Positions 11,660 to 25,990 are shown, numbered from the stretch's first letter. The stretch: 64,000 nt of DNA from Populus alba (GCF_005239225.2 NC_133297.1:11892147-11956146); one strand, 5' to 3'. Made by a program: numbers and translations. Notes: generated by a model from the sequence alone, not told the origin.

Positions 11660-14007
11660 TCATGGCTGTTGCTTGTGGATGAAGGAGGGAACTAAATCTT
11701 GCAAAAGGCCATAATCAGCAGAATAGAGCTGGTGCTGCTGCAGCTGCTGATTCTGTGGAGCAAGGCTGTGATAGAACATCGAAGTTTGGTCGCCTTGTTG
11801 GTTACTCGGTGGTAGTAAGCGAGTCAGGAGATCCTGAGGAAAGCTCTGCCCTATTGATGTCGATGCCAGAAGGGAAGGTGGTAGCATTCCAGTAGCATTA
11901 CCTCGAAGAGTTGCTGGACAGTGATGGTTATGCTGCCCTTCATACGTGGTGATGACGACTGATGGGTCTTGGAATGATCTTTCCACACGTTTCTTAACCG
12001 TGCATTTTTGACTTGTGCATCTGTAATAACTTCTGCAATTTCAAAGCAAAGGAGAAAAATATTCTCTTGTGATGATCTTGAAGAAAGCTTCCAATGTAAA
12101 AGAGTTTTTACAGATAACACCACACTTTGAGTTTGCAGCTACCAGCTGCAAGATTTTCTTTTTCCTTTTCTTTTCGTTTTTTTTCCTATAGCTAAATTTT
12201 GTCATGTGCAGTGTTCAGTGTTAAGAGTTAAGCAAAGGTCAAGAAAATGAAAGATATATAGTGAACCAACGGTATTGAGGCTACCTACGTAGATAATTAA
12301 GGCACCCAGCTAGCACTGCTAGGGTAATAATTAGAGCATTATTAATGCAGTGGTCATCTAGCTAGATGTATATATATATGTGTGTGCTCTTCCAGCTCGA
12401 AACAAGTTAGAAAATCACACTGATATATAGGCAAATGATTTATAGGCTCTATAATTGGTTCAATGTATGTCCGAAGAGGACTAATGCTCCTATGATGTCG
12501 TCTAAGTTCTCCTAACTTTGACACCAAATTAAGCTCTTAATTAGTTTTTTGCTTGCCCATTTTGGGGAGTTCATTTGTTTGCTACAATTTGGCTTCACAA
12601 AATGGAAACTCTCACTATCTTAGCTAGAGACACTGAGTGTGACAAAAGATCGGGTTTGACAACAATATCATTTGATAGAGTTAGAGGATAAAATTAACAC
12701 CATGAATGCAATGATAGCCGAAAGATGTGATCTTTAAATACATGAAGTAACAATTCATCAGCATATCCGGCTAATAAAAATCTAACTGCATAAAATAAAT
12801 AATTTTAGCTCAAACAATGATTATCAATTATTTGGAGCTGCATTCTTTGATTAATTTCTCATCGATTCATTTCTAGTACATATCTTATGGATGCATATAT
12901 GTGTGTGTGATTGAGCAAAATGACCTTGGATAAGGGCTATTCTTCACGGCCTTCTGACCATACTTTCTCCATCTATATCCATCTTCGAGATGATCAATTT
13001 CACTCTTTGTCAAGAAGGCAAACCGTGGCTCCTTTTGCCGTTTCTCTTTCTTTTTTGTCTTGCTCCTAGTAATCACCAAAATACAAAGTCAAAGTGCATA
13101 GAGAGAGATATTCATAGTCCAAGCAGAGATTTCTTTCATTTTTGCACTAGGGTTTCTACCCACTAAAAGGATAATACTCTATTTTATTCAGAAAATCTTT
13201 GCGTTAACTTCCAGGAAACTGATGAAAGTAAGCATTCAAATAGTTCTACGCATGGTACAGGAGTTTATAAGAAAAAGATTGCCCATATCCCTTTCACTAG
13301 AAGGAGTAAAAGTCTTATAATAAGTTTGAAAAACAACCAGGGAGAAAAAGCAATAATAACTTCATCAGTTATCAAAAGACTTTGACAAACTGTCTTTGGA
13401 AAAAAAAAGTGGTATACACAAACCCTAATCAACTATATAAAGAAAAGAAAAGAAATTAAAGGAGTTAATTCTGTAATTAAAAAGCTTGTTAACCTTTACC
13501 ATGCATGAATCTACAGACTACAAAGGAGAATCAAGAAACTTACACTTTCTTAGCATCTCCATCCCCATCTTCACTCTCTTTTGGCTGCTTATCTTTCTTG
13601 ATCTTCCCAGAGTCTTCTTCGGTTGCTCCATCATTAGAAGAAGAATTAGATATGGAGGAATTCGGTGTGGATGGTAGGTTTTCATAAGTAGCTGCTGATA
13701 ATTCTCCAGCACCAGTTTTCTTTGAACCGTCTTCAATGGGGCTAATTACCTCAGATGACGAGCAAGACACGTTGAGGGCTCTTGATAAGGTGTTATAGTG
13801 ATCCGCGGAGCCATGTAAACAGTCAGTGAAGCTCATATACGGGGGATCGTTAAACCCTTGTAAGCTTTGTGTGGGTGCTTGTTGATTGTACACGGAGAGA
13901 TTGTTGTCATTGAAGAATGGAAACACCGACACCGGCCGGTTGGTTCGGTGCTGAATATTGTAGTAAAAGGGATCGTAATTGTATGGATCCTCCTTTTCAT
14001 TTGACAT
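11660..14007 (-). CDS. WRKY28: WRKY transcription factor, group IIc (WRKY28/71/8 clade)
   Basis: Nuclear DNA-binding regulator that recognises W-box (TTGAC) promoters; clade members act in stress, hormone and developmental responses. Three exons on the minus strand: 14007-13544, 13065-12925 and 12032-11660, giving 325 aa. Residues 1-60 carry the clade-typical MSNEK start and an SFTDCLHG motif; a Ser-rich and then Lys-rich basic region follows. The WRKY domain has WRKYGQK at 187-193 and the zinc ligands C207-X4-C212-X23-H236-X-H238, the C2H2 pattern of group II. The last intron splits the Arg codon of PYPR, the standard WRKY intron position. The chosen ATG at 14007 begins MSNEK; an in-frame ATG at 14061 would add a Pro-rich leader unlike relatives. 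WRKY28 is preferred over WRKY71 or WRKY8 because of the TPK and DUF1296 neighbours; within the clade this is inference. Confidence 0.92.
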
Positions 14008-14167
14008 CAAGAAGAGGAGAGAAAAATAGGAGGGGGGAGGAGGAGGAGGAATTAGATACACTACAATGCTTGAAAGCTCAGAGAGGGGGGGATTTTCTCA
14101 AGGTGCTTGTTTTCTTCTTATAATAAATAGTAGACCTTTTGCGTTCGATTTTTATTTTACTTTTATT

Positions 14168-14172
<5 letters not shown>

Positions 14173-14198
<26 letters not shown>

Positions 14199-14199
14199 G
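14173..14199. repeat. (GA)n microsatellite in the WRKY leader
   Basis: GA repeats lie about 170-190 bases upstream of the WRKY start codon and read as (CT)n on the gene's strand. CT-rich leaders are common in plant 5' UTRs. Confidence 0.85.
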
Positions 14200-14248
14200 G
14201 GCCGGGAGCGGAGAATTTAGTTTTGATGGTAGGTTTGGCTAATCTCCA

Positions 14249-14256
14249 CTTATATA
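14249..14256 (-). promoter_or_regulatory. Possible TATA box of the WRKY gene
   Basis: The minus strand reads TATATAAG about 240 bases upstream of the start codon. Transcription starting some 30 bases downstream would include the CT-rich tract in the leader. The region is AT-rich, so chance matches are frequent. Confidence 0.4.
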
Positions 14257-15504
14257 CATTTCTTATTAATTGAATTTAAATCTTTAAATGTTTTCTTGAT
14301 AGGTAAAAATGTATGTTATTGTATTTCTTGATTTTTTTTAAGTGTCTAAATTTGAAGGATAATATATGATATATATCCGTAAGAATTTTATTTATTTAAT
14401 TTATCGAGGAAGTGGGGCGCGCTTTAAATAATTTTTTAGAGAAAGAACTTAATTAATTATTGTTGATATACAAACTCATCTAACAATACCCTTTACTTTA
14501 ATAAAAAATTAAATTCAATCCACAGTATCAAAAGTCTCGTTTAATTATGGAAATGATAAGTTTTTCTACAATGTCCAGCACAAAGGCTGAATCCTTAACA
14601 GCTTGCATTATTGAGTCCGGAAAACCTTTGATTTTCTCCGCTTTTCTTTTCAAAAACCATATGCTAAAATTAACACAGATTTAATAATTTTATTAATAAA
14701 TTTTTTATTAGCATTTATTTTTATAATATATTAATATATATATTTTACCGATAGCATCACGGACCAAATAAAAAATATCCTCATTCAAAATTTATGATCT
14801 ATCAATAATAAAATTAATATTGCCAAAAACTAAATTTATAATTCAAAAAACATATTGATTAATTTTTATCACCGATCGATTTCATACTTGTATAGATCAA
14901 TTACAACTAAAATTAATCATTATTACTAGAGGCTTTATTTTCCAAAAATGCACTAAATAATTCTTATCCCACGATATCATATGGTATAATGGACACGCCT
15001 ATGATTATTTAATTCCATGATTTATTCTTTTTATTCTGCTGAATTAATGAGTACCATACTGTATATTAATTTGTGGATAATTGATTATAACCAATACAAC
15101 GAGAATACAATTAATTAATAAATAATCAATTTCTCGTTTTATGCTAAATCATTACAAAATGGTATATAATAGCTCAAGCTTTCATCTGTAAATTTGAAAA
15201 CAGTTTAATTATCTCAAACCATATTCTAATTAGAGCTAGCAAGCTCGCATGGCATCCTATATATGAGATAATTAAATATTTAGTTCCTGAATTTAAATTC
15301 AATTAATTGAATCTCATCTTATTTTCTTATAAATTGGGGGAGATATTTTAAAAAAAAATCATAAGAAAAGAAAAAGGTTGGAGGGATAAGGACGGCAAGG
15401 AGATTAGCTGCACCCATGGTTTGTGGTTGAGAAGAGGGGCCAGCCACTATTTATATGCACGCAGTCACGGTCATGTAATAAAGGTGGAGGGACTAACTAA
15501 ATAC

Positions 15505-15604
15505 ACGGTCAATGTTTCCAACATTACGGTTTGGTTTCTATTGGAGAATTGGGCTCACACGTGTACCGTATTGGGCACCGTCATTTGACCGTGATTGGCA
15601 CGTG
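15505..15604. promoter_or_regulatory. Cluster of W-box and G-box motifs, distal upstream of the WRKY gene
   Basis: Within 100 bases lie an inverted W-box (GGTCAA, 15507-15512), a G-box (CACGTG, 15558-15563), a W-box (TTGACC, 15585-15590) and a second G-box (15599-15604). They are about 1.5-1.6 kb upstream of the WRKY start codon. WRKY genes are often controlled by W-boxes, and G-boxes bind bZIP/bHLH factors. The motifs are seen directly; the regulatory role is an inference. Confidence 0.35.
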
Positions 15605-15934
15605 AGTGTTTATTTTCCCGAAATTAAAAACAAATTGAAATCATTTCTCCACCTCCGTTTGGCTGATTGGGCCTTCACGTCATCATCTCTCGTCTACAAA
15701 TCTCCGTTTCTTTACCGAAGTTTGTGGCGAACTTTTTGTCCAAAGCACGCACTTAATGTAATTTTGGAAAGACTTTTTATTTGACGGGTAAATGATCCGC
15801 TGTAGCTTCTATTTTAATTATTTATTTTATTGTGTTTATTTTAGACAAAAAGACATAAACATGTAGAGAGAAAATTAAATTTATAACCTATAGCACTATG
15901 TTTTCTCTCTCGTTCTTTTTATATATATATATAT

Positions 15935-15937
<3 letters not shown>

Positions 15938-15971
<34 letters not shown>
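15938..15971. repeat. (CT)n microsatellite
   Basis: An uninterrupted CT tract follows a short TA tract in the spacer upstream of the WRKY gene. It produces a spurious Arg-Glu repeat ORF on the minus strand. Confidence 0.9.
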
Positions 15972-15975
<4 letters not shown>

Positions 15976-18900
15976 AAAAGTTGGCATGCCATCAAATTGC
16001 TTGTATTTGCTTATTGAAAACCTCTCTTTTAATTTAGATTTTTTTTTCATTAAATTTTGAGTATAGTTATTAGATCTAACTTGTAAATTAAGTCGAAAAA
16101 AAGTCCAAATCATTAAATTAGTAGTTTGATTTGCGAGTTATAAAGAATTATCTTTATTAAAATGATGTGATTTCATTTTTTTTATTTAGTGTTGGCTCGA
16201 CAAGGTTTGGACTAAGATTGACCGGGTAAAACTGAGTTGACCCATGTTAATATATTGTTCAATTTAACTAAAATTCCAGTCTGAATTAACCTCCGAATCC
16301 TGAATTTTTAAAATTAATTCATCAAATTAAGTTGAGTTTAAAAATAAGTTTGGTTTTCAGATTTGCATATTTATAAAACTTTCTTGTGTTTTATATATAT
16401 AATAAGAAGCAAATTAACCTACTATATGAGCCCACACCTCAAAAATTAAAGATAGGTACGATAATTAAACAAACCAAACTTTATATCAAAGCGGGTCAAA
16501 CGTAACTTGTCTATTAAAGGTTACGGTGGTCTGTCGCTTTTGTTTCCTGTTTGTCACTCTCGTCTTGTGTTTTTGTGTTCATGGGCTATCCAAGTGTTGT
16601 AATTGGAGTAACATTTCAGTTACTTTCACTCGGTCGAGTTTGTTGCTTCGCATGATAACACGCTTTTCTCTTGTCTTCATGTTTTAAACGGCACTGACCA
16701 CACCTTAATCTGCTCTTCAGAAATGGCACCGGATTAATTAGAATTTCTACTTTAATTTTCCTAATTACCACACACAAGGATCCAAAAGTGGCTTTAATTT
16801 GGTATAAAAGTAAGAATATTTACAACAATGGCTAAATCACCTCAATTCGATCCCCCTTCATGCGAGGCTATTGGATGCCATGGAAGGACCTGCCCCTATT
16901 TTTGTTTCATGTTGTGTAGAGGTTTCCTTGAGAATTTGTGGGGTTGGAGCGTTGATATTTGGATCTAAAAGGATTTTTGGCATGAATAAGTTATTGGTAT
17001 ATATTGTAGTTGAAAAATTGTTTGATAAATTCATGAGATATGAAAGAGAATTTTCTAAAAAGGAGAAGCTTACAAAAGCATTTGAAAGTATAAAGATTAA
17101 AAGGAAACTAACATTTACCATAAAAAAAAAAAAAATCACGTTTCCATTTTAAAAAAAAATTGAAGGTAAATTCTTGTAGAGAATATATAGAGAGAAATCA
17201 ATCATTATTAGTAATGATCGGTGACTGAGAAACAAGAATTATTTAGTTTGGTTTTACAGACAAAATTAAGAGGAGGGAGAGATTGTATCACCTCCCCTCG
17301 ATGCTTGAGCCTTGAGGTGTACAAGTAACCCTACAGAAAACCAATTCGGGGAGTAATTAGGGCATCTCTTGTAGTCAACCAGCTCTCTCGTGCCTATTCA
17401 TTGAGCGTAACTTGAGATGATTGCATTGCTATCAGCTTAATAAAATGCATTGAATAAGTGATTTTACATGTTTCTTTAAGGGTTTGTCCTGCTCTCAGAA
17501 AATAATGCTGCTTTTCAAGCCATTTCGTCACTCGGGAAGTTGGGGAAACTAGCTCTCTCTCTCACCCGAGATGCAAAAAGAGCCGTCTTGTCGATTGAAA
17601 AGAGAAAAAAAATAAAAGCCTTTGCATTTTCCTTGAATCTACAGTCAATGCATCCAAAGTTGAAAGTCTCGAAATTAAGTGTGTGCTTCCACCATAATTT
17701 ACATGAAATTAAGTAGGTTTGAGTTTCAATAACTTTAATTATTAATTAACCATGTGATTAAGAAAAAAATCAGAACAAGATCCAACAAACTTTCTCATGA
17801 AAAAAAAAAAAAAAAGTATACAACAAGGATTGTGGCTAAAGTTGGTTTTTCGTTCTTCAAGAACTATAGTAACTTCTCTTTTTCTTTTTTTATTTTTAAA
17901 TACTATAAGTCCCACCCACTCCCCCCCGTTATGTCAGGGATTAACTTTCAAATGGTTAACATTTCAATTTTGTTTCATTTCATGAATATATAGATTTAGT
18001 ATAGTACTAGTTTGATTTACCATGCTACATTGCGAGGCTCAACAATTTTGTTTTTCAATGCAAAAAAGGATTGGTTGTTGTTACTGTTTTATCTATCATA
18101 AAATAAATTTAATTGTAAACTAGAAAGTTAATACTACGTGCGTTTAGTAAAAAAATTGAAATTAATAACAAATTTATTGATTCCAACAAAAAAATTGAGT
18201 TGAAAATCTGATATAAATATTTATATTAAGATATATAATCTCATGTTGCAAGAATCTTTTCAATTATTTTTGTTAGAATATAAATAATTTAAACTTCATA
18301 GAAAACATTTGCAGTATAATTCATGCTTTTTTATTAATATATTTTTTCAACAAAAAAACACATTTTTTGTGAGTCCTTAATTTCATAAAAACGAGAAGAA
18401 TTAGAATAAATATAGATATTTTTTTCTCATTTAATATTAATGAGCAAATTATTATCAAAATTTGGCATATCATGTTGATACATAATTATCCATAGAGCAA
18501 TTAATAGTATCAACATAAAAAAATTAAAAACAACGATTGTTTTTTTTATCAGGAATCACACGTTTCTAATAAATAAATAAAAGTGATAATTAAAACAAAG
18601 GCTTGTTAAAAATGTAAGCTATTTAAGATGAGTAGAAAACATGTATTTTTTAAATTTAAATTAAAAAAATATTATTAATGTATCTCTTGATTATTGTACT
18701 AAAAGCATTTTTTTTTAAGTGGAATCAATATTTTAAGAAAGATTCATGGTTGTAAAAGCAAGTTAATATATATGTATATAAACAATGGGTCCATATTTTT
18801 ACATGTGATTAAGGCTAAAAACAATAATAAATGTGATAAAATTATGTTAAAATATATTTTAAAGTTTTAAATTTTAAAAAGTTGATTTTAAATGAATACT

Positions 18901-21574
18901 CATGAGCAATTTATTATTACTATTAATTTATTTATTTTAATATTATGTATAATAATAATTGAAAAATAAATTGTTAACATTCTAATTAAAACCAATAATA
19001 TTATTTAGAAATCATGTCAAAAATTGAAGGATTGGAGAATTTTCATGTTAAATAATTTTTTTATACTGTAAATAAAAGGAAGAAAAATAGTTCAAGTCCA
19101 GGGCTTGACCTAGATAGAAGAAGATCAAGTGAATTTGAAGTTATTTTAGGTTAGCCAGTTACACATGACCTTGTTTATTTTTAATTTTTTTTCTAAAGGA
19201 TAAACAATATGTTGTTCGTTTTTTTTTTTTTAAAAAAAAAAAAATAAGCAAACAATACATCATTTGCTAGCCTTAGATTTCAACAACAAAGGGTGGCTAA
19301 AAAATTAGGTTGAGGTGTTTTTGGGTTCAAGATTCAATTTTAACCTGTTTTGATACAAAAACATCCTATAAACATCAACAAAAATAATATCTCAACTTAA
19401 AACACCATAAATTGCTTCAAAACTATAAAATCAAATAAAAAAAACTCTTTCAAAAATGATCTACTCTTTCAAGCAAAGATCAATGAAGGCAAAAAAACAC
19501 CACATCAAACTTTTTTTATTGAATGAAATCTTTTGACATCAAGCTTGACCATTTTGATTTTTGGAATCGTGTTAATCGACAACCTTCTCTCTCTTTTGCT
19601 ATTTTTTGATGAATTTTTCTCTTCTCTCTCTAACTAAAAGATTGAAAAAATAAAAAATAAACTTTTGCTCTAAAATGATAGTTGTTATGGATTTAGTGTT
19701 CAACATATATTCTCTTTGCATTTTACTTTTAGTCTTATAGCTTTTAATTAAGTAAATTTATCTTAATTTCAAATCTAATTTTATCTAACTAGGCTATAAA
19801 AAAGATGTGATTGAAAGGGAAAAAAAGCTAATAAGGCAATATGAAAGTCATCATCTTTATCTGGCATAACCAAATCTCCTCTTGATCTTAGATTTATCCT
19901 CACAAGTTTATAAATGTATCTTTTAAGTCATTTACATAATCTTTCTAGACCATATTCTCATCTAATTGTGATAGATTCACATCTAATTATTTAAAATCAT
20001 ATATTATCATAAACCTGACTATATCATTGACATTCATAAAATATATTTGATAAAAAATATTAAAAAAATTATAGTTTTGTGTGAAATAGTTAAGTGATTG
20101 ATACAACTAGATTAACAAGCCTAACATTTATTAAGTATTGCACTTTAGAAGCACAATAAGGTGAAAGAGTTCAATTTCACTAATTTTTTTATTTTGAATA
20201 ATGTTATTCGCCCAAAATTTTGACTCAATGTACTAATTTAAAAAAAAATCCAAAATTTTCTCCGGATTTAATTGAAGGAGAAACGTCTCACATCAGCTCA
20301 TCAAGTTAGACGTGTTTTACTAACTTATTGGCAGCCTAGCATAAATCCAGGTATTCCTCGAGTCTAAAAGCGGTGTCAAAGGTTTCCTTATCAAATGTCG
20401 ACTTTTTTGGCATATTTAGCTCGAACCTATATAATTGCAATTGTGGTCCGGGAGCTTTCTGCCACCATTCAGCAAGCATGAATATCAAATATTGAAGAAC
20501 AGATGGCTGCATTTAGAGTAAATTGTCGCTTAGTCATCATAGTTAGCAAAGCTAGCTAGTCAATTCTCATTTATAGTTCTTGAGACAATTTATTTAATCT
20601 TTATATTTTTCAATTAGTTTGCAACTTAGTCCTTTTAGCAATTATTACAAGTTATTTGTCCTTGTTGAAATTGATTTCCTAATTAATGTAGGATTTGTTG
20701 TTGGTTAGTTAAAGTTTGGTCTTGTTTTAGATGTGTTTAGTAGTTAAAACAAAAACACCAGTGCCATGTATGATTTGAAAAAAAAAAATTGTTATGTGCG
20801 AAGCTTAATTTTAAAAAATTCTTCTAATTTTGAATAATTTTTTCCTATAAATTACCATATTGTATTAAAAATTCAAGAAATTTCATGAAGCTTCAATGTT
20901 TATATATTTTTTCCTTAGATGTTTTTATTATCTTTGAACCGATCAAGTTAATTGAAAACTTATATATAATTTTATTTTAAATCCGAGCTAGATGAGAAAT
21001 CGAGTGGAGAAATTTTTTATTTGTTAATTTTTTTTTTTGAATTTTACCCTTATATTTTTTGACTTGTTAATCAAGTTGTTTTTTAATTAATTTAGTCGAT
21101 TGGATTATATCAAAATAACTTTTATATAATTTGATTTTAATTAAGTTAGATAAAAAATTAAATCAAAATATTATAAAGTTGATTTATTAAATTAAATTTA
21201 ATAATAATACCAAATAATTTATACAAACTATATATATTTATAGTTACATTAGAAAAAAAACACGTAAAGTAAAGGAGTGTTCTCTACTTAGGCACGCTTG
21301 GACCTACATGACTTCAATTGGATGCGCAAGGAACACATGCCTGCCTCCCTCGAAAGAGAAGCCGTAGCGTATGTTTGACAATAAAACTTCAAAATTGTCA
21401 AGAGCCAAATTGATTTGACGCCGACATCAGCATGGATTTCGGTGACAATATCTAATCACCGGTTAGACCACAGACGTTTGTATCTGCGTCGATTGTGTTT
21501 TTGTGCCAGTTCGGCGCCGGTAACAACGACAGAAAAAAAAAGTTTTTTTTTTTTAAAACCATGATTACAAGTTA

Positions 21575-21735
21575 GAGTGTCTCTTTTTTTATATTTAAAA
21601 AATATTTTTAATTTTTTACTTTAAATTATTTTTTATTTTGAACTATTTTAATACACTGATGTCATTAATGAATTTTAAAAAAATAAAAAATAGTATTATT
21701 TTAATATATTTTCAAGTAAAAAAACACTTCAAAAA
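21575..21735 (-). repeat. Copy of the dispersed AT-rich repeat
   Basis: Read on the minus strand, this matches the family core: GAAGTGTTTTTTTACTTGAA, ATATATTAAAATAATAC, then TGACATCAGTGTATTAAAAT. The copy is divergent and its ends are unclear. Confidence 0.5.
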
Positions 21736-21769
21736 ATAATCTAAAATATTATTTTAGAGGGTGAAGGGG

Positions 21770-21955
21770 CTGTTTGCTTCTGAAACGTGGTCGTGCTTTT
21801 AAAAATCTTGCTTTTTTAAAAAAAATTATTTTTTTGTGTTTTAAAATAATTTTAATTATTTGATGTCACAAATAAATTTTAAAAAAATACCTTATTATAC
21901 ATTTTTAAATAAAAATATTTTAAAAACAATAATCATCACAATGTCAAACATTATA
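21770..21955 (-). repeat. Second copy of the dispersed AT-rich repeat, adjacent to the first
   Basis: The plus strand reads TTTGCTTCTGAAACG at one end and ends in AATCATCACAATGTCAAACA. These are the two termini of the family in inverted orientation. It lies directly beside the copy at 21575-21735, so this site was hit twice or holds a tandem pair. Confidence 0.5.
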
Positions 21956-24900
21956 GAAGGTGAAAAACCAATGAACAACAAGCCATAGATCAATTTCCTA
22001 TCCTGGATTCATTTTTTTTTTTTTTTTGTGATATTGTGTGGGTGTGCATTTTATTTCAATTATAAATTGAAAGTATTTGATTAATTAATATATAATATAG
22101 TTTTGCAAGAATTTCACAAAAAAAATATTTATTTAAAATATTGGGTAAAACAAAACTATAATTTATAAATTTATTTTCTTAAATCAGAAAGAAATACTAA
22201 TTTCGGTGTTATGCCGAGGCAGGGCTTCCGACCAGTCACTTGATATGCACATAAGAAAGGTGAGGGGCGATGATAAAAGGAGTTCAAGATCAATTCTGAA
22301 TGAGAGAACATGAGAAGTAATGATGAGAGCCGTCCAATCTGATATGGGTGGAATAATTTAGGTGGAGGGTCTTTCCGCCCAAAACGGAATAATTATAATT
22401 TAAAGACAACCAATGAATAGCCTGAGATTGTTGACTTGCTTGCTTGCCATTGTTTTTTATTATTATTATTATTATTATTTGAAGTTAAGTCAACAGGCGG
22501 CAGGGTGATAGTTAGGTTTTTGCAGTATGAGGACAAATTGTACAATTAGGATAAAAAATAAAAAATAAAACATATGATGAATTATAATAGTATCAAGAAA
22601 AAAAGAGAGGATAAAATTGCATATTTTTAGATGTAATAATTTTGAATTGTGATATTTAGTTAATATCATGGTTTAAAAATGCTATATTTATTTAAATATT
22701 ATAATTAAAAACTGTAATATCAATTAAATATCACAATTTATAACAATAATAATATTCTAATTGATGTTACTGTACATAATCACAAAATTAATTAAATTAC
22801 AGCATTATTAGGAAGGATAAATCGATCAACCAATTAATAATTGTTAGCTAAATCGATAGATCAGTTGACACTAAAAAAAGGAAGGATAACTATTGTGTAA
22901 ACAATAATTTTTTGATATTTTAATTGAAGCTTTTTTAAAAATAAATTATAAGTTGGACAAAGATGCATATAAGATATATAAATAAAGATTGAAACACATG
23001 TGTGCAACCCTATTTAAATAATAAACTAAATAGGTCCAGCCAATTAAAATTGAAATTAAATAAAATTCTAACACAATGAATCTAAAAATAATAAAAAATA
23101 TTTTTTTTTTCAAAATAGTAGCTCCTAATTTGAATATAATACTGACCTTGGATAGCACTAGCAATTTCAATTCACAAGGAATTGGGCATGTAGAATGTGT
23201 TGGCTAAATTTTAAATTAACAGTTAAATAAAAAAATCATGTATGTTTTTATTAAAAAAAAAAATCCTTTAACTAGTTTAATTTATTTTCTTGAACTTGTC
23301 AATCTAATTTATAAAAATATAATAAAAATAACTAAAACAAAAATCACGTAATACACATCCCTCATTATCAATCAAAATTATAATCATTCTCTAATAAACA
23401 TTACTCAGGATAATTTAAGGCCACCGGTTAACACTGGAGGGAGTTACTACTTTCATATTCTTGTAGGGGATCCAACAACACAAAGATTATTATAAAAAAC
23501 GTTGGCCAGAGAATGTTTTTCTTATCAATCTATTATATATTACGAATTTACGACTAGTAAATTTCTATATAAATTACGTTAAATTCCAACACTTTACTAG
23601 AAAATTTAAGTCATTATAACACCTCTTCGAGTTAAAATTATTTAAATTTAAAACTTGAATGGACCTATTATTTTTAAGTGAAAATTATTTAGACTTGACT
23701 ACTATTTTACATTTTATTAAAAAGTTAAAAATAATAAGATTCAAAATTTTAATTATTTAGAAAACCAAAACTTTGATGGCAGGTTAAATAAGTATTTCAA
23801 CAAAAAAACAAAACGGTAGGATAAAACTCAATAAATAATTTTATATTTCAACTAGTAGAATTTTCTATATAGGAGTAGCTTGCGAACTTCTTGGAGTTTT
23901 TAAGAGAACCATTGGTTTAAACCCTTATCATTTAGATATTGACCTTAAGAAAAGGCTAATGGTAAAGATGAAATAAAAATAATCCCCTAACCTTATAATT
24001 TATTAAGTCAGTTAATATTTTGCATGCAGAACCGATATTTTTTCAGCAATAAAACCGAGAGTCAGTCGGGATATTAAGCGAAGGTGGCCTTTTATCGATG
24101 ATTTCTACTCACAATATTTCAACCGTTTGTTTCATTTTCTTTGGTCAAGATTAATGAACTAAATTAGCTTTGATCTAGACCCAAGTAATGATGGAAGTAT
24201 GATTTTTCCTTCCGAATATTGCTCTGGCATTAACTATTTAGAGTCCCTCGGAGACGTTATGCATATAATTTATTTGATTAAGAGCGCAAAGTCTTAACAA
24301 ATGCTACAATTGTCTTGTGTAGTTGGGTCATATATAGCTTAAATCACAATCAGGATTCAATGAGCTCAGTTGACTAGACAACCACAATCCAGATTCTCCA
24401 CTAGATAATTCTCGACCGAATGATACCGCAAAGGAGACCGAGATGGATACAATTTCATCTAATGGCTCGGGAACCAATCTTACAATGATCGGAAGTTAAT
24501 ATATATATATATAGCCCCTACAGTTTGGTGGAGAAATATATTTTATAGCAATAAGAAAATATTAAATTGAACTGTTATTGATTGTCTGTGTATTTGTAAT
24601 ATAAAGATTCGTTATTTTTAAAATAAATACATTTCTAGAACTAATACAAATATATCAAGAGTCTTGGATAAGAAAACAAAGAACTCTTTAAAGAACATTT
24701 AAAAAAACCTTTTTAATTCCATGTAAAAGAGAGAGAATGAAAAAAAAAAAAAAAGAGAAAAGTTTCCAAACAATCAAATGAATTGTATTTATAGAGTTGA
24801 GTGACCGATACCGCTATTTATCTAGAAAGTGCAATTAATTTCTCAAGAACAATATGACTTTTGAAAAAATAAATTAAGGCTTCAATTGCATATTATAAAC

Positions 24901-25794
24901 AATTAAGCGGTTAAAAACTCAAACTTAATGTTTGTTCAAGATTATTTTTATAAAACTTGCGCTTAACATTTGAACTGATTTTTTAAACAACCAGTTGACG
25001 CTTCAAACCAGATGTTAAAATCAAAATTCGAAAAGATTTTTTTGAACTTTCATTCTTTGTATTTTGGATATTAAACTTTTAAAATTATTTTCACTTTTTA
25101 ATCTCAAACTCTTTTAATAATACAATCTGACCATTGAATTCAAATTTTCTTATACTCTGAATGCATCACACCACAGTTTAGTCATTAATTATGTTGAAAA
25201 CTCACTTTTTTCAATACTCATTCACACTTATCAGGTGAAACACAGATCATGATTGATGATGAAGTGTGTAAATAAGTTTTTTAAAAGATATTTTTCCACT
25301 AGAATTACATAATTACATAATGAGTTTTGTTTTTTTTAAAGACTCATCTTAAGGTAAGAGATATCTTTTGTGTTATATAAATAATTAAGATCCTCATTTC
25401 CTAGCTGCTGTGCGAATAATAGCATCATAATAGTCCTTAGGTGTGGGGCTTAAATAGTCACCCATGACTATTGTTTTCACAAATAATACCAATAATAATG
25501 TATGTTTATACTTGTACATCATAGGTCTCCTAGGATCGAGGTATTATCCCACTAGAATTATATAATAAATTTTATCCTTTTAAAAAGTATTTTGTTTGAG
25601 AAAAAATGTTTTTTATACTATATAAATAACTAAAACTCTTGTATCCTATACAATAAATGATAAGGTATCATCACTTGTTCGTTCTATTAAATAAACTCAT
25701 GAGCTCGTTAAGCAAAGAACGACTTGAGTGGATAAAGCATGATGGCAAACCTGAAGTTATATACGGTCAGGAATATTAGTCTATGATTCTTTTT

Positions 25795-25990
25795 ATTTTT
25801 ATATTTTAAAAATATTTTAAAAAAAATAAAATCTTTTATTTTTTTCTTCAAATTAATATTTTTTTGGATGTTTTTAAATTATTTTAATGCTTTGATATAA
25901 AAAATAATTTTTTAAAAATATATATTTATTTTAAATAAAAAAATACTTTAAAAAACAACCATAATCATACTTTCAAATAAACCAAACAAC
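25795..25990 (-). repeat. Copy of the dispersed AT-rich repeat
   Basis: On the plus strand it reads CTTCAAATTAATATTTTTTT, then ATTTTAATGCTTTGATAT, then ATACTTTAAAAAACAACCAT and CATACTTTCAAATAAAC. This is the family in reverse orientation, including its TGTTTGAAAGTGTGGTT-type terminus. Confidence 0.55.

Noticed and set aside
14008..14061. 18-residue Pro-rich extension of the WRKY protein from the upstream ATG
   Set aside because: Clade members begin MSNE, matching the ATG at 14007; the upstream sequence looks like CT-rich leader. It could still be an alternative start.
16858..17152. Overlapping 93-codon ORFs on both strands
   Set aside because: Neither has family features; the plus frame ends in a Lys run from an A tract and the minus frame starts in the same tract, so both are probably chance.
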